Assembly: GCA_022496805.1 (NCBI GenBank) | Contig: CM040094.1 | Coordinates: 2,232,001 to 2,296,000, forward strand | Source of the DNA: Pohlia nutans | Taxonomy: Eukaryota > Streptophyta > Bryopsida > Bryales > Mniaceae | DNA length: 64,000 nt | Reading direction: 5' to 3' | Made by a program: the position numbers and the translations under genes | Shown: one piece after another, positions 32,926 to 45,330 of the stretch | How positions within the stretch are numbered: the stretch's first letter is position 1 | Layout: each line of letters opens with the position of its first letter | The notes under the pieces: model-generated | What the model saw: only the letters and a program-made list of their open reading frames with translations | Told to the model about the DNA's origin: nothing | Databases searched by the model: none

Positions 32926-33465
32926 CCCCTAAGTGACGGATCAACCATTTTATGATCAACCCTTTTTTTACAGGCTGCCCGAAATAGAAAAAACATGTTT
33001 ATAGAAAATAAAAAATATTTTCAAATACGGAATCAAGTCTACTTTCCAACCCAATTTGAATCACGTCAATTTGAGTGAAACTCCACCCGGAAGAAAATTT
33101 CAAAGACAAACATTTCTACATTTGTTTAGTGTTAGAAAATTTACTATTTGGGGAAAGTAATGATGTTCTCTCCATTAAAAAAATTGCAATTTTTAATTTT
33201 AGAATAGAATGTCTAGTTTTAACGAATCATAAAAAAATTCAAATTCTAAAAATAAAATTTGTAATTCTGATAAATATATGAAGTTAAATGCTTCTAAATT
33301 CATTATAAGAAGATAAAAAGCTATTTTTTGAAATTTGATTGTATGGATAATTACTAAACATCAAGCTCCTCATTTTCTCTTTTGGACTAAACTTCATCAA
33401 CGTTGAAGAAGCATTTTTTTATAACACATTTATGTTTTGCCCTTACCCCCTCCGTCATTTAGGGG
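32926..33465 (+). mobile_element. TTAA-flanked element, family I (540 bp)
   Basis: TTAA at 32922-32925 and 33466-33469. It starts CCCCTAAGTGACGGATC and ends CCCTCCGTCATTTAGGGG. The right ~170 bp recur, inverted, at 63830-64000. It is noncoding. Confidence 0.88.
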
Positions 33466-34269
33466 TTAATTATTCAACATGAGTTGGTCATTTTGACAAC
33501 TAGGTAAGTATCATTTACAATCAAAACTTATTTATATCACCCCTTTGATAACCAATATACTACAAGAGTTCTAGAACTTGACATGTGGAAAGTGTTCGAT
33601 CACATGCGTATACGATATAAAATATTGTGGAATATGATATTTGAGATGTGATAATAACAAGTTCAATAAATATGTGGATTTTGTGATTCCTCAAAATACC
33701 AAGTCTTCTATATCCAAATTATCAAATTTTCCTCTCAGGGAGGACAATTGTGCTATCTTTAAAACAACGTAAGATAAAAGATAAGATATTTACTTTTTTT
33801 TTGGGGGTAAAAATTGAAAAAAGTATACAAGCCCCTTAAATTATAATTTAGGACTCTCTTTGTTCCAAAATAAAAAGCACTTATGAGATTACAAATACCG
33901 GTACATGAAGAAATTGATCAGGCGAATCATGGTGTTTAATGTCATGTAAAGAGCGTTTGAGGATGTAAGCTCAGGCACAGTAGGCAACCATAATAAACAA
34001 ACAATTGTTTTATTACGGAACAACAAATGTGTTCCCACATGCTTTTTCTTTTAGGTCAGAGGTAGTAATATTTAATGAATCTTCATCGGACTTTAAGAAT
34101 GTTTTGTAAATCTACACATTACTTATAACCCGGTGTCGTGATGTAAATTTTTACATCATATAAAATATTATTAAGAGTTGTTATTATGATAGTTTGATAT
34201 GACCTTGTTAAATAGTAGATATAAAATTATTAGGGTTAATAAAAAAACTTAGTTGTGGTGAGAACCACA

Positions 34270-34510
34270 GTATGAGGCTTGCGGGGAATGGACAACAAAT
34301 TCTTTGACACAAGCCCATATATTAGTAGCGCTGCATCTTGTCACAGTCTGGAGGTAGGGGTGCCGGTTGATGGCATTATTTCCTGCCGTTTGGTCTCACC
34401 AGCAGAGCCAAGCCACGAGCCGATAATGTTGCTCAACGAGTTCAACGGGATTCGAACCCAGACCAACAGAACGCGGCATCGACTTATGAAGCCAACCAAC
34501 TAAGTCAACG
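34270..34510 (-). mobile_element. tRNA-derived SINE-like element
   Basis: On the minus strand a tRNA-like head at about 34510-34435 has an A-box-like TAGTTGGTTGGC and a perfect B box GGTTCGAATCC. It is followed by a non-tRNA body (GAGCAACATTATCGGCTCG, GGTGAGACCAAACGGC) to about 34270. It is not a functional tRNA because the arms beyond the boxes do not pair well. Confidence 0.6.
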
Positions 34511-37500
34511 ATTTGACGATTGTAACTGGAGCCGCGTTGTATTAAATCCGCCATCAGGATACCTTTGGGTCTCAATTGACTTGATGAAATGAGCCAATTT
34601 AGTGGGAACTCAACTAAGTTTCTAGTTGGAGTTGTTTGAAATTATTTTCTGTATAATATTAGTAGTTAGTGTTATTTATGGTGGAAATCCAATCTTTGGA
34701 TTGATAACCGATAAGTATAGTAATAAAACAATTAATGAATAGATAGAGAGGGAGTGGGAGAAGTTCATAAGGAGGAATTTGTAAACCTAATGACATTTAA
34801 GATGCCATATGGCATGGCATGGGTCCAAGGTGGTCCCTCCGTCCTTCTTCTTCCTCCCCCTTTTGTGGTGTGCTGACTTTGAGAAGGGGGTTTGTTACGT
34901 GTTTTACTAGTTTGGAAGTGTGCTCGTAGAGTGTTGTAGATTTGGAGTTAGCTTTCCGAAATGCTATCATGAGCTTTGAGAGGAGTTGTTAAGAAAGTGA
35001 AACGCCTTTTTAAATGCAAGGAGATCTGCTGCCATGTACATTGGATGCAATAGATTCGGGGAGCTTTTTAGTTTTGTGAATTCTGTGTCTTGAAGTGATA
35101 CTTGGACAGTTTATGTATCTTGAAACAAGCTTTGTAAAAAGTTATTGTGTGTATTATTTGGAGTTAGTATGAAACTATGACATTAGTTTGAAGGAGTGAG
35201 GGTTAGTAATTTCTAACACATGGGACAGTTTTGAAAGGGGTATGTTTGAACTAACATAAAAACTTTTATGTTAACTTTCTAAAGGTAAGGTTTTTGAGGG
35301 TTGTAGTATAGCTTGTTAGCTTTTTTTAGAGCTATTATATATCTAATTTGGAGTCTTTATGTGTTTATGACACTAATTTGAGTGATAGTAGGTATGTTGC
35401 CTTGTATTTATAAGGCCTTAACTTTAGCTGTCCATAGCGTGCGCTGTATTAATTTTTAGGACTCGAGATTTGGCATGATTGTAGTATGTCTTACTGACTT
35501 TCCATAAAGTCATTACTTGTTTGATTTCAATACTGTATGAGTATGTAGTACTTAATCAAAGTGGAAGAAAAAATAGAGAGTATTAGAGTTTGGCTTAAAT
35601 TAACAAAAGGGTATAACAAGGGTATCAAAAAGGGTAAGGGTTTTAGAGAAAAAGGTATTGAAGGATTAGGGTATTTAAGAATAAGGACTTAAAGGAGTTA
35701 AGGATAATTAGAGATAATTACCTAAATCACGTTTGTTTAATACTAATCAAAATTAATTAACTTTAACCACGTTTAATTAACATAATCAAAGTTTAAGACT
35801 AATTAAGATTACAATCTAATTAATTATGCTTAGTTGAATTAATTTTTTATTATTTACTTATAATTAATCATGCTAACCAAATGTTAATTACGGTTTATTT
35901 AATCATAACTAAACTAATGTTTCTAATCTATGCATCAGAGTAATTAAAAGTTTGTTAAGATGACTCTTATTACTTAGTTTCTTATTTCTCATATTTTCCC
36001 ATTGAGTTAGGTGCAGCTAGGAACCCAGAGTTTTCCTAAAGCAAATTCTCTCCACCCAACACCGGACTCCAAAAATTACATCGTACCTCCTTATTGTGCA
36101 AAGAGTGTCTCCCCTATGATCACAACAATTATGTAGAAGTTTTGGTATATGATTCATGGGAAAGAAAATAAAAAGCTTTTTTGATGTTTAACCCCTAAAC
36201 TTCATACTAGCATTCAGATTCTAAACAACTACCAGATTCCAACTCATCCTACGTTCTAATCATAGCTTGGATGAAAGTCATTTAATTTTTTCATGAAGTT
36301 GTTGTTCTATCCAATGGTTGGATTTGATGTCATTATCTGAGCACTTTGACCGGTAGGCAGCCAATACGTCACAAGAATGAGCCGAGGGGGTCGGGAACTC
36401 CTAAATGCCTCCAAGCACTGGACTCCTATATACTAAGACTCACAAATTATTATAAATAGACACTTGAGATAAAAGGGAAAAAATGAGAAAAAACCAAGGA
36501 TGAAATTGAAGTTATCTAGGGCAATTAGGGAGAATCAATGGTATAGAAGGGAATTTAGGCTAAAGGGGGTAAAAATAAGGGAAATTAGGGTAGAAATGGG
36601 AAAATGAGGAATTCTATGGGAAATTAGGGCTAATTAGACATGAGCATTCAATGAGCAATAATCCCACCTTCTCAAAGTCCAATTGCCAAAAAGAGCCCTT
36701 GCCTAAGGCTAATGGGGTTGAATCTAATCTTTTGATGATTCATCGAAAGGTCTTCTCTAGTCAAAGCAATCATAAGGTAGAGGTACCCTAAATTAGTTGA
36801 TAAGTAACCCATTTATAACTAATCTCTAAACATTTTAGAAGTTGTGTTTCACAAACCTAAAAGCCAATAGAGTGATGGGTAAAACATAGCAATCAACATA
36901 GAGCAGCTTTATGTTCGCCCGGGAATTGATCTCAATGTTGTTGATTATAGGTAAACCTATATATTAGTCATGAGTTTTGAAGAAATTTTCATGTAATTTA
37001 AAAAAAAAAAAAAATTTAGAAAAAAAATTCGACAAATTACAATTCTACAATATCTTTGTTTCTCTATGACAAAAGAATATCTCTCTAATGAAACTTCCAA
37101 CATTTCCATGCTAAAAATCTTATTTTATCAATTATGGGTACTTCTACCTGATCCCTCAGGCCTCTGTATGACCATGTAGGGAGACCTCTTCATGAATCAT
37201 GGGAAAGATTCTGTACACAATGTTCTTAAAACGGTCTAGACTTTTTAAGTGAAAACCAAGTTTACACACAACAATGAAATAAAATTTGGACGTGAACAAC
37301 CTGCTCAAGATTTGAAGAAAGAAACCTTTGCATACCAGACAAGATTTTTCGTACAAAGTGGGTACTAAGCTGTTGTTAAGCAAGCAAGTAATAACAGCCG
37401 CAATCCTCTAAACGTCTTCTCTGACCTCAAACCCTATACCCTAAACTGCAACAGCAGAAATCAAACATCATAAAATTTTAACAAAGCCTCAGGAAACCTG

Positions 37501-37677
37501 TCACTTTGAAATACACTACCACAATCTGAGACCAAGCTCAAAAACTGAAATTTGACCTGTAAACTTCCCATTCATTTTTCATGACATATCCTAAAAAATG
37601 ACATAATTATCCTTTCTTTTTCTAGCCAATGTGACAACAACCTTTGATCGAACAACAGATCCTCTTTGGTACACAGA
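34511..37677. other. Intergenic, unassigned repeats, no gene seen
   Basis: No sustained reading frame. Segments near 35130-35190 and 35310-35390 are related to each other (GGAGT-T-TATG...TATGACA-TA-TTTGA). At 36188-36191 a TTAA is followed by CCCCTAAACTTCATAC, a lone left end of a TTAA element. A block at 37150-37215 matches phosphatase intron 2. The 34.8-35.6 kb stretch could be a degraded LTR, but I cannot show it. Confidence 0.4.
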
Positions 37678-38006
37678 CACTACAAGCAGAGGCGTTGTTT
37701 CTCACTCTGGAGGATCCTGTTCATTGTCAATTTTCATTATACACTAAGGCTTTTTTTTGCAGTGTAGCAGTGCTCCATGCATGCAATGGAAGATGGTCCC
37801 TCTAGATTTAAACCATTGTGAGTGTGCCACAACATTGAAGTCTGGCTCCAAGAATCCAGAAAAAAAAAAAAAAAAAAAGCCATGTTGTACACGCTCGTCC
37901 TACGTGACGATGGCACTCACCAAATCCAACCTAAAAATTGGTGCGTGCGAAGTGGCGCCGTTTGACTCACAGAAGGAGTGAAAAGCGACGCCTTCTCCTT
38001 GTAGTG
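37678..38006. mobile_element. CACTA-type MITE with AGA target duplication
   Basis: It begins CACTACAAGCAGAGGCGTTG and ends CGACGCCTTCTCCTTGTAGTG. AGA is present on both sides (37675-37677, 38007-38009), the 3-bp duplication expected of CACTA elements. The right part matches 62277-62456 including GAAAAGCGACGCCTTCTCC. An A18 run lies at about 37861-37878. Confidence 0.82.
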
Positions 38007-38272
38007 AGAATTCTGAAAGAATGCTGATCGAACAGGAGAAATCGTAAGCTCTCAACTCTTCATGCACATATTGCGCACGTCCTCGATCCTTTCAGAATAT
38101 TCTCAGTTGGGATTGCCAAACTAAAACTCTGTGCAACATCTCGGACATTTATCACATCCAAATTGATAGACATAAAAAGAATGCACTGAAAACCAAGTGG
38201 ACACGATTGGTACCTCAATCAACCCACGGCGCTTGAAGTGAGATTGTGAGGGTGATCAAGGAGCGTCTAGAA

Positions 38273-38355
38273 TGTAGTATCGGGAACCTCCCGTGGAGCA
38301 CCCCTGGAGAATGTTGCCAAGGGGACATTTGTTGAGGTGAGGTTTCCGATACTAC
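38273..38355. repeat. 83-bp hairpin element, copy 2
   Basis: The arms TGTAGTATCGGGAACCTC and GAGGTTTCCGATACTACA pair with one mismatch. The partner is at 17027-17112. Confidence 0.7.
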
Positions 38356-38555
38356 ATGTGTCCCTCGAGGAGTTTGAAAGGAGAATCTTTGGAGTGCTGG
38401 AATGGCGGCACAACAAGTGGTGGATCGGAGGAGTTTCATTTCATGGAATCTGATGACCAGTGCAACAATCATAAATAGTAGGTCAATTAACAACTTTGTT
38501 TGAAAGGGTTTAGAGTTAACCGAAAAGAGTGTATCAAAGTGGAATGAAACCTTAA

Positions 38556-38778
38556 CCCCTAAACGTCCCATGGGATAGTATATACGTTGTCGTATAATTG
38601 AGATTTGCTATCAACAAGAAACTCTAAATTGGGATCTTAATAGCTCACTAGAACCGCATTGATTTAAATTTCAACTTTTTTTTGAACTCAAACCCATTAA
38701 AGCTGTGAATCCATTCCAAATACAAACAAATCACATTGTATTCTACTGGCCGCAACGGCATGTTCAGGCGTTTAGGGA
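38556..38778 (-). mobile_element. TTAA-flanked element, family A (223 bp)
   Basis: TTAA at 38552-38555 and 38779-38782. The ends are CCCCTAAACGTCCCATGG and AGGCGTTTAGGGA. It is collinear with 47536-47762 and the outer element at 8826-9592. Confidence 0.88.
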
Positions 38779-38782
38779 TTAA

Positions 38783-40840
38783 ACTCGTTTTGAATTCAAA
38801 ATGACTGCAAAACTAGTCTATGGTGAGTTATAGAATAATCTAAAGCAAGGCCCTACATCACCATGAGGTGTGAAAACCTGTGACCTTCCTAATACTTCCT
38901 AATACTGTATACCAAGCCATTGGCAGTGAGGGGTCTCATATCTTGCAGTTGGTGCAGGGCATATGCTGTCGGTAGGGATACTGTGATGTGTACCGCAATG
39001 TGTAAGTTACTGCCGACAGTGCAAAGATTCCTTGGAAACTGTGGTCAGTTGACACCTCCCAACTGACCAAATGTAGGTCCGTGGACACCAGTGTTTTTCC
39101 TGTTTTCAGGTTTTTCTTGAAGCTTATCTGGCCTAAGCCTAAATTGGGAAAGAATGTTTGGCGAGATCTTAAGCATACAGTCATATTTTGATAGCCTTTC
39201 TTCATATTTTGGTAGTTTTGTTCACAAAATCTAGCTATTTTCTCAAAAAATATCAAAAAATGAGAAAATTTGAAGAAAATTTCAATTTTTTCTCATTTTT
39301 TTCTTGAACAAAAGAGAAATGTCATGTTTTGTAGAGAAATCTGGTAAAATATAGTTAGGAAAGAAATACTCTAGTGGACACACATCCTAACACTATAAGA
39401 ACTTGGTAAAAATTAATTTAAAAAAAAAACTGCAACTGAAATTGACTACGGTTCATTTGATCACATTTTGCTGCAGTCATTAAACGATTGCATCACTTTC
39501 TTTCTTGTCTTGCGGCTGAGATTTCAAGAATTTTGGTGCATATAATATACCGTTGGAAAGGTCTTGAAAATACCTTTCCAATGGTATATTAAATGTTTCA
39601 AAATTCTTAAAATCCAAACCGGGTCCAGGTCTGATCAGGGTACCCCTTCCCGAACTGTCCGGACTTTAGAAAAATGTCCTTTTGGTAATGAAAAAATTAT
39701 TGGAAAAATACTAAAATTACATGGTATTATAGATGGCATGTTGGTACACAATAATCATGTGCTATAGGTCAAATTCAAAAATTTAATTTTTTTCCTAATT
39801 TATCATATCTAGCACCTGGTCACATTATAGTAGCAAAAGGACTATGTATTTAAGGATTTTTTATTAAAACAAACATTCATGCACTTTATTAAGTTTATAT
39901 TTAAGCATATCATATAGTTTTAAGACAAAGATATTATGAAATCATAGTCTTTTTAGATTGTGTAAAAATATTTGATTTTTGAAAGTTCTCATAAATAAGG
40001 AAATATAGTAAAACATCAAATTAAGAGTTAAAATTAAACATAGATATGACTCAAACGTTGTGTTAGCTAAATTTCTTGATTATGAACTACTTCACTATAA
40101 ATTGATATTCCGGATTGTTCCTTTTGTCTCAAATCCGGAACTAAGACAATTCCAAATTTGAAGAATAAAGGAATAAAAAGGAATATATAAATTGTTCAAT
40201 TTTTCTTGCTCAATACTATTTTGGATGGAGTATTACAACTTTCTCATGAATCTATCATTAAATTCATGTGAATTGAAAATGTGTAATTTCTAGCACACAT
40301 TAAGTGAATTATAAAATGACAGTGTTTTAGTGAGACAATCCTTTTTGGAACCCATATTAGACCCGGACCCAACCACAAATCAATAAAGTAAGTTCTTCAA
40401 TCGTTTAGAGACAAGCAAAATGTGGTAAAACAAACCGCAGCCAATTTTAGATGTGGTTTTCTTTTACCAATTTTTTTTATAGTGTAAATTTCTAATCGGT
40501 GTTCAACAGTTTAAACTAGAGCTTTTTTTTTTTAAAACTAGCTTTTCTTTTTTAAATGACAAAATCTATTACGTGTATATAACGACAAGGCAACACTTGA
40601 AGATCTTTCACAAAGTCTAGTCTACTAAAATGCACGTCCAACCTACTAAACGTGAAAATTTGAAAATGTACTCAAGTTGAAGATTTGAAATTAAAATCTA
40701 AAAGTAGGTTGAACATGCCTTTTAGAAGGTTAGGCTTTATGAAAGAGCAACCCTAAACTTAGGAAATTGAATGCACGCACGCTCACTTTCTATAACAATT
40801 TTGCAGTTAGGACAGTAGTAGCGAGCACCAACACGGTGTC
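38783..40840. other. Intergenic, no gene seen
   Basis: AT-rich, no credible coding. It contains a 49-bp hairpin at 39544-39592 (AATATACCGTTGGAAAGGT against CCTTTCCAATGGTATATT). A half-copy of the arm (TATAATATACCGTTGGAA) occurs at about 50190, 30 bp past the APS kinase stop. Confidence 0.5.
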
Positions 40841-41280
40841 CACCTAGTCTATTATGTAACGCACGCAGAGTGGTGCATGCATGCTCTCTATGGCAGTTCT
40901 ACCGTCGGAATGATCTAGATTGTTGTCTAGGGCGTTGGTACATGTCTACCTAGTCTATTGTATAATACAAGGTAGTGCACGCACACACGTTCTCCACGAT
41001 GGTTTTGCCGTTGAGATGATTGTGACGGGTACGACATTGACTTACCTAGTTTATATTGTAATACACAGTGGTGCACGTATGTATGCTTTCCACGCCGATT
41101 CCGCCTCCAAAATGGTTTTGTGTTGGGTGTCAATACAAGCCTACCTAGTTTGTTATATAATGCAAGGTGGTGCAAACACGCACACTCCCACAACAATTAT
41201 GTTGTCAAAATGGTTATATCGGGCAATGGTATCGGCCTACCTGGCTAGTCTATTATATAACACAAAGTGATGCACTAATA
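40841..41280 (+). repeat. Five-unit tandem array of ~96-106 bp
   Basis: Units start at CTACCTAGT-TATTATATAA words near 40841, 40947, 41043, 41142 and 41238, and each has a GG-GGTGCA-AC-CACAC...GATGGTTTTG-like second half. The last three spacings are 96, 99 and 96 bp, all multiples of three, and one frame stays open for 116 codons across them. I do not recognise the product and treat it as a satellite. Confidence 0.8.
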
Positions 41281-41378
41281 CTGTGCCTTCAAATTACAAA
41301 TTCATCTAGATTCTACAGTTCATTAGACAAGACTAACATAATTAGGATATGGTCGACCTTGACAACATGAATAGCTTA

Positions 41379-41760
41379 GAACATAGCTAAAAATAGTCGT
41401 TTTCCATTCACCAACTCTATTTTAGGATGATGAAGTACCTTTTATTGTGTGGAGTTTGACATATGCACATTAAATATTGTTAGTATAGCAAGGGGTGATT
41501 CTCACATCAAGCACTATGTCCCGTATACTCTAACAAGACCATGCTCAAACTTTTATGAAGTTAATTTTAGTAAATATATTCTCCGCCATTATAATTGTCC
41601 CATGTAGTGATAAACGTAGTAGTATGTAAGTGAATGATACTCTCTATTCCAAGCACACTTGGTGGTTGACTTGTTATTGGGGAAGTTTTCATTTCTTATA
41701 CACCATCTTACATAGTTGCATGTGAACTTGGTGCACATTGAACAACTACTGGCCATGCTC
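41379..41760 (-). mobile_element. PIF/Harbinger-like MITE with TTA duplication
   Basis: Flanked by TTA at 41376-41378 and 41761-41763. Its right terminus GTTGTTCAATG...CATGCTC is the complement of the GAGCATG end used by 56179 and 56867. The whole element is an inverted relative of 56867-57229 (for example TTGGTGCACATTGAACAAC and TATTCCAAGCACACTTGGTG). Confidence 0.8.
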
Positions 41761-41934
41761 TTAGTGCATGAATAAAAGTTAGTTGGTGCGTTGGATATGT
41801 GAAGAAACTCAAACAAGTGCAACTATGGCATTGACTTGGGCCTGCAAGAGACACTTGACACGGCATAATATTCAATAGCCTTTGTGCCCATTCCTTTTCC
41901 TTCATGCACTCTACTCATCACGTTGAGCTTCCAC

Positions 41935-42835
41935 CTATCCACTTAGCTACTAATGAAGTAATGTTGGGTGTGGAATATTCCACACCATCTACTGTAGAAC
42001 CAAGGTAGAGACAGTGCATGCTACTGAATGTTATGGGGGAGAGAAATGTTGGAGATGCTTACTTGCTCCCTACGAGCCAGATGTGTTGGGAATCATGGTC
42101 TTCAAGGCAGTTTAAACCCCTAATGCAGGAAGGAACCACAATGTAGTCTACGGCTTTTGTTTTCCTTCATTGCTGCATTTATACAAGAAATTCTTTCAAG
42201 CATTGCCACCTCTAGAAAATTATGGAAATTTCACAACACACTCATAACATTCAACAGCCTTCAAGAAGGGTGCCTTTTTGTTGCATCCACCTTTATTTAT
42301 AAAGTGACTAGTGATTTGAACTCCCTCCGTCCCAAAGTTAGTCATGTTTGAAAACCATGTTTGAAAGTGCTTTTTTAAGTAGGTCAAAAAAATACTTCCT
42401 TGTGGCTAATTTTATTTAGGTTGCAATGAACACATGCAATGTTCTTCAATCATTCTAGTCATTCTAGTGACATAATTTGGAACCTTTTTTATTCATGTTT
42501 CTTACAATAATATCAATGAAAGTGGCTCAAAGAAATACCAAGCGATCAAGTTGGACAATAACTTTGGGACGGAGGGAGTAATTGAATATGCTATTGAATC
42601 AAATAAATAATTATAGAACACATATTGTTTAATTGTAATTGAGGAGTCCTTTCAACTACTATTCACCATGGTTGATTGCTCTTGCATAATGCCACGTGCC
42701 CCCATAGCTACTGATGTGATGTGGAATATCCCACAGTATTTCATTGGGGTGATGAAATGATGTGGGATATTCCACATCATTTTGTTAGGAAGGCAGTAGT
42801 TACAGAGGCTACTGAATGTTATGCTCCCATGTAGG
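41935..42835. repeat. Related hairpin blocks around a Stowaway insertion
   Basis: Two blocks, 41935-42035 and 42690-42832, share AGCTACT-ATG, a TGTGGAATATTCCACA-type palindrome and GCTACTGAATGTTATG. The palindrome occurs once in the first block (41967-41986, perfect over 20 bp) and twice, facing, in the second (about 42719-42737 and 42759-42778). Confidence 0.6.
42321..42578 (-). mobile_element. Stowaway-type MITE, copy 3
   Basis: CTCCCTCCGTCCCAAAGTTA at the left and its complement at the right. TA is intact on the right (42579-42580); the left flank is AA. It is the inverted orientation of copy 1 (839-1087) over its full length. Confidence 0.9.
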
Positions 42836-43456
42836 TCTTGTATGTTTAAAAAAAATTGACTTTATACAACATACTAGTGGACAGTAGTTACGCAATGTAT
42901 TTTTTTTGGTTCTCTCTGAGTCTCTGTATGAACAAGGCAACTTCTTTTAAGGGTTAATGCCGAAGTGATGGTTAGACGATTGCTGTTTTATCACCCACTC
43001 CATCAGAGTCACTAGCCATTGAGTACTACAGTAGGAAGGAAACGGACTACCAGTAGACAGTTTACAGTGAGTAATTAAATGCTACGGACTAAAAATCTTA
43101 CTAGTAAAATCTTATCACAATGACGCATTATGTGCATGGCAAGCTAGATTCATTGTGAAATTTTATGCAAGGTACTACTGACGACCTCCCTCCTCATAGC
43201 CTAGTACTCCAGAAAGTAGTAATGGTAGACCTTTCAGTCAATTCAGTACCGGCCATTGATTTGTACAGACTGTAAGTTGGATGCAGCAATAATATCGGTA
43301 CTAAGGTAACCATACCTTAAAGCGTTCACCTTACCAACCTTCAGCGGGTCTTATTAGCAAGTCCAAGAGGATTCCAACGCACTTTAGCATGCATTATTTG
43401 GACATTGTATGAATAAGTTATGAATTTTCAAAGTGCTAACTATAGGTTGACCTTAA

Positions 43457-44597
43457 CCCTTAAATGCCTGACCCTATCACAGTGGTGGAAAACTTTAGAT
43501 TGTAGGCCATCTTTCACCATTATTATTGAGTAAAAAAATTAATTTCATACTTTTCCTACATGAGACCAAATGTCAACTACAATGTATGATTTTTTTCAAA
43601 ATTATTAACCCCTAACCGCCCAACCATGCATATTTGGCTTGATGTACAAATTTCATCCGCAGTTTCTCATCTGTCGTATACTTTTTGTGGTGTGATTTTT
43701 TTACTAAATTTTTATGGGAAGTTAGCTTCATGTATGTGTGATCCGATCGAAAAGAAAACAATTTCTAAAAAAATTATGCCTCATTTTGTGTTGCAGTGTT
43801 TCACCCATAATTTGGAAGATTTTAGTCTAAAAGTGTTCTTGAAAAAATAAACTCATAAAATCAAGCATCCAAAAAATCTCCAAAAATCACTACACCTAGA
43901 GTACTATATTATAAGCCATCAAAACAAATTTCATCCCCATACTGTCAATATCTTATTCGTAATCGAATTTCAAAATAATTTTTTATTTAATGTTTCAAAA
44001 TTTATAGAAAAATATTAGTGATAGCAATCAAAGATCTAACCGTATAGATTGAATCTAAATTTCAAAATCTATAACTTTTATTCGTACATCAAGTTTCAAA
44101 TATTCATGTTAGTTGCATTTTATAATGCATCTTTGCAAAACTGCCCATATTGGACATAGGTGAGGACGTTTAGGGGTTAATGCAAATTTGAAATTATCAT
44201 GATTTTTTGAAGTGATAAAAGCAAAGAAAATTCACATCAATTATAAAATATATTTTAAAATTACAAAAACTTACCAAATGTGTAAATCACAAAGAAAAAC
44301 ATTAGTTTGTTTACCGTGCTCAAAAAATATTTTTAAATTTAAAAATACAGTGGAAAAACCTAAAACCGTGGAACATTGTGGAGGAGTCACGGTAATAGAC
44401 CCTAAACTTGTAATTGCTATAAATCATTCAATTTTAGGAATTTTTCCAAATTTCAAAATGGAGAGAAAACTAGACTTCGTAAGCTACATTTCATTAGTTA
44501 AGGTTAAATTCAAAAAATATCATCTCAATGGCCAAAATCGCATTTCAGCTGCAGAAAAAAATGATCAACCAGAATTGGTCATTCAGGCGTTTAGGGG
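43457..44597. mobile_element. Family-J TTAA element with nested family-B element
   Basis: The outer ends are CCCTTAAATGCCTGACC (after TTAA 43453-43456) and GGTCATTCAGGCGTTTAGGGG (before TTAA 44598-44601), an inverted repeat of about 16 bp. Inside, 43609-44176 is a complete 568-bp family-B element between TTAA 43605-43608 and 44177-44180. Without the insert the outer element is about 569 bp. Confidence 0.85.
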
Positions 44598-45330
44598 TTA
44601 AAGCGACCCTAAACTCTCATGTTCAAATTATACACATTCTCATCAAGAGTAGGGTGTCAAAATCTATTTACTATGAAAGATTGAGCTATGCACGCTTTAA
44701 GGAAACATTTGGTTGCTTTAGATATAGTTACCTTACATAACATTCTTTGAGCATGAAAAGGAATCCTTTTTTGGATCTCAATTTGAACAAGTGAGAGCCC
44801 CTGAAGTTAATGAGCCATTGTGAGCTTCAATTTTGTCGTGAACGACTTGTTTTAAATAACTCTTAGTTAATTGAAAAGTTAGCCCAAAGAGGAAAGATTT
44901 GACAAATTCATGTTGAACTCATTTTGAAACAAAACTCATAAACTAAAAATTAGCTTCTGTCGAGTTATGAGACAATCTAAAACAAAACCCTGTCTTTATT
45001 CTCCATACCTTGCTATAGCTCCCACACTTTCCACTAAAGCTCATTTTTTTTTTTATCTGATAATAAACCATGAAATCAAATAGGGGAACTATTTTACTAC
45101 TCAAAATGTTACGTAGTTTTCTTGCCCTTGGAAACAAACAACTCTGCTACCCTTATCCTTGTAAAATTGACTAATTTTTGAGTAGCAACCTATTCAAACT
45201 TTCTCACATTCAATGTAGAAGTAGCTTTTGGCCTCCTCCCATTTTTGGTCGAGAGCAGATAATAATATTTAATTTGAGGGTAATTTGCAGGTTCTTCAGA
45301 GAAGAAGCAACGAAGAATTTTGGTAAATTA

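Noticed and set aside
33852..33890. Possible Stowaway end (GGACTCTCTTTGTTCCAAAATA)
   Set aside because: Only a loose match to the Stowaway terminus and no partner end was found downstream.
34436..34510. Functional tRNA gene on the minus strand
   Set aside because: The A and B boxes are good but the acceptor and anticodon stems do not pair, and a SINE-like body follows.
38215..38571. A 118-codon minus-strand frame with a peptide resembling one near 17000
   Set aside because: The resemblance (GRFPI-H...R) comes only from the shared 83-86-bp hairpin. The rest of the frames differ.
42118..42958. A TTAA element from AAACCCCTAATGCAGG to TTTTAAGGGTTAA
   Set aside because: The left site is TTTAAACCCC rather than TTAACCCC, and the terminal sequences do not pair beyond a few bases. 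Only the right end (42953) looks genuine.
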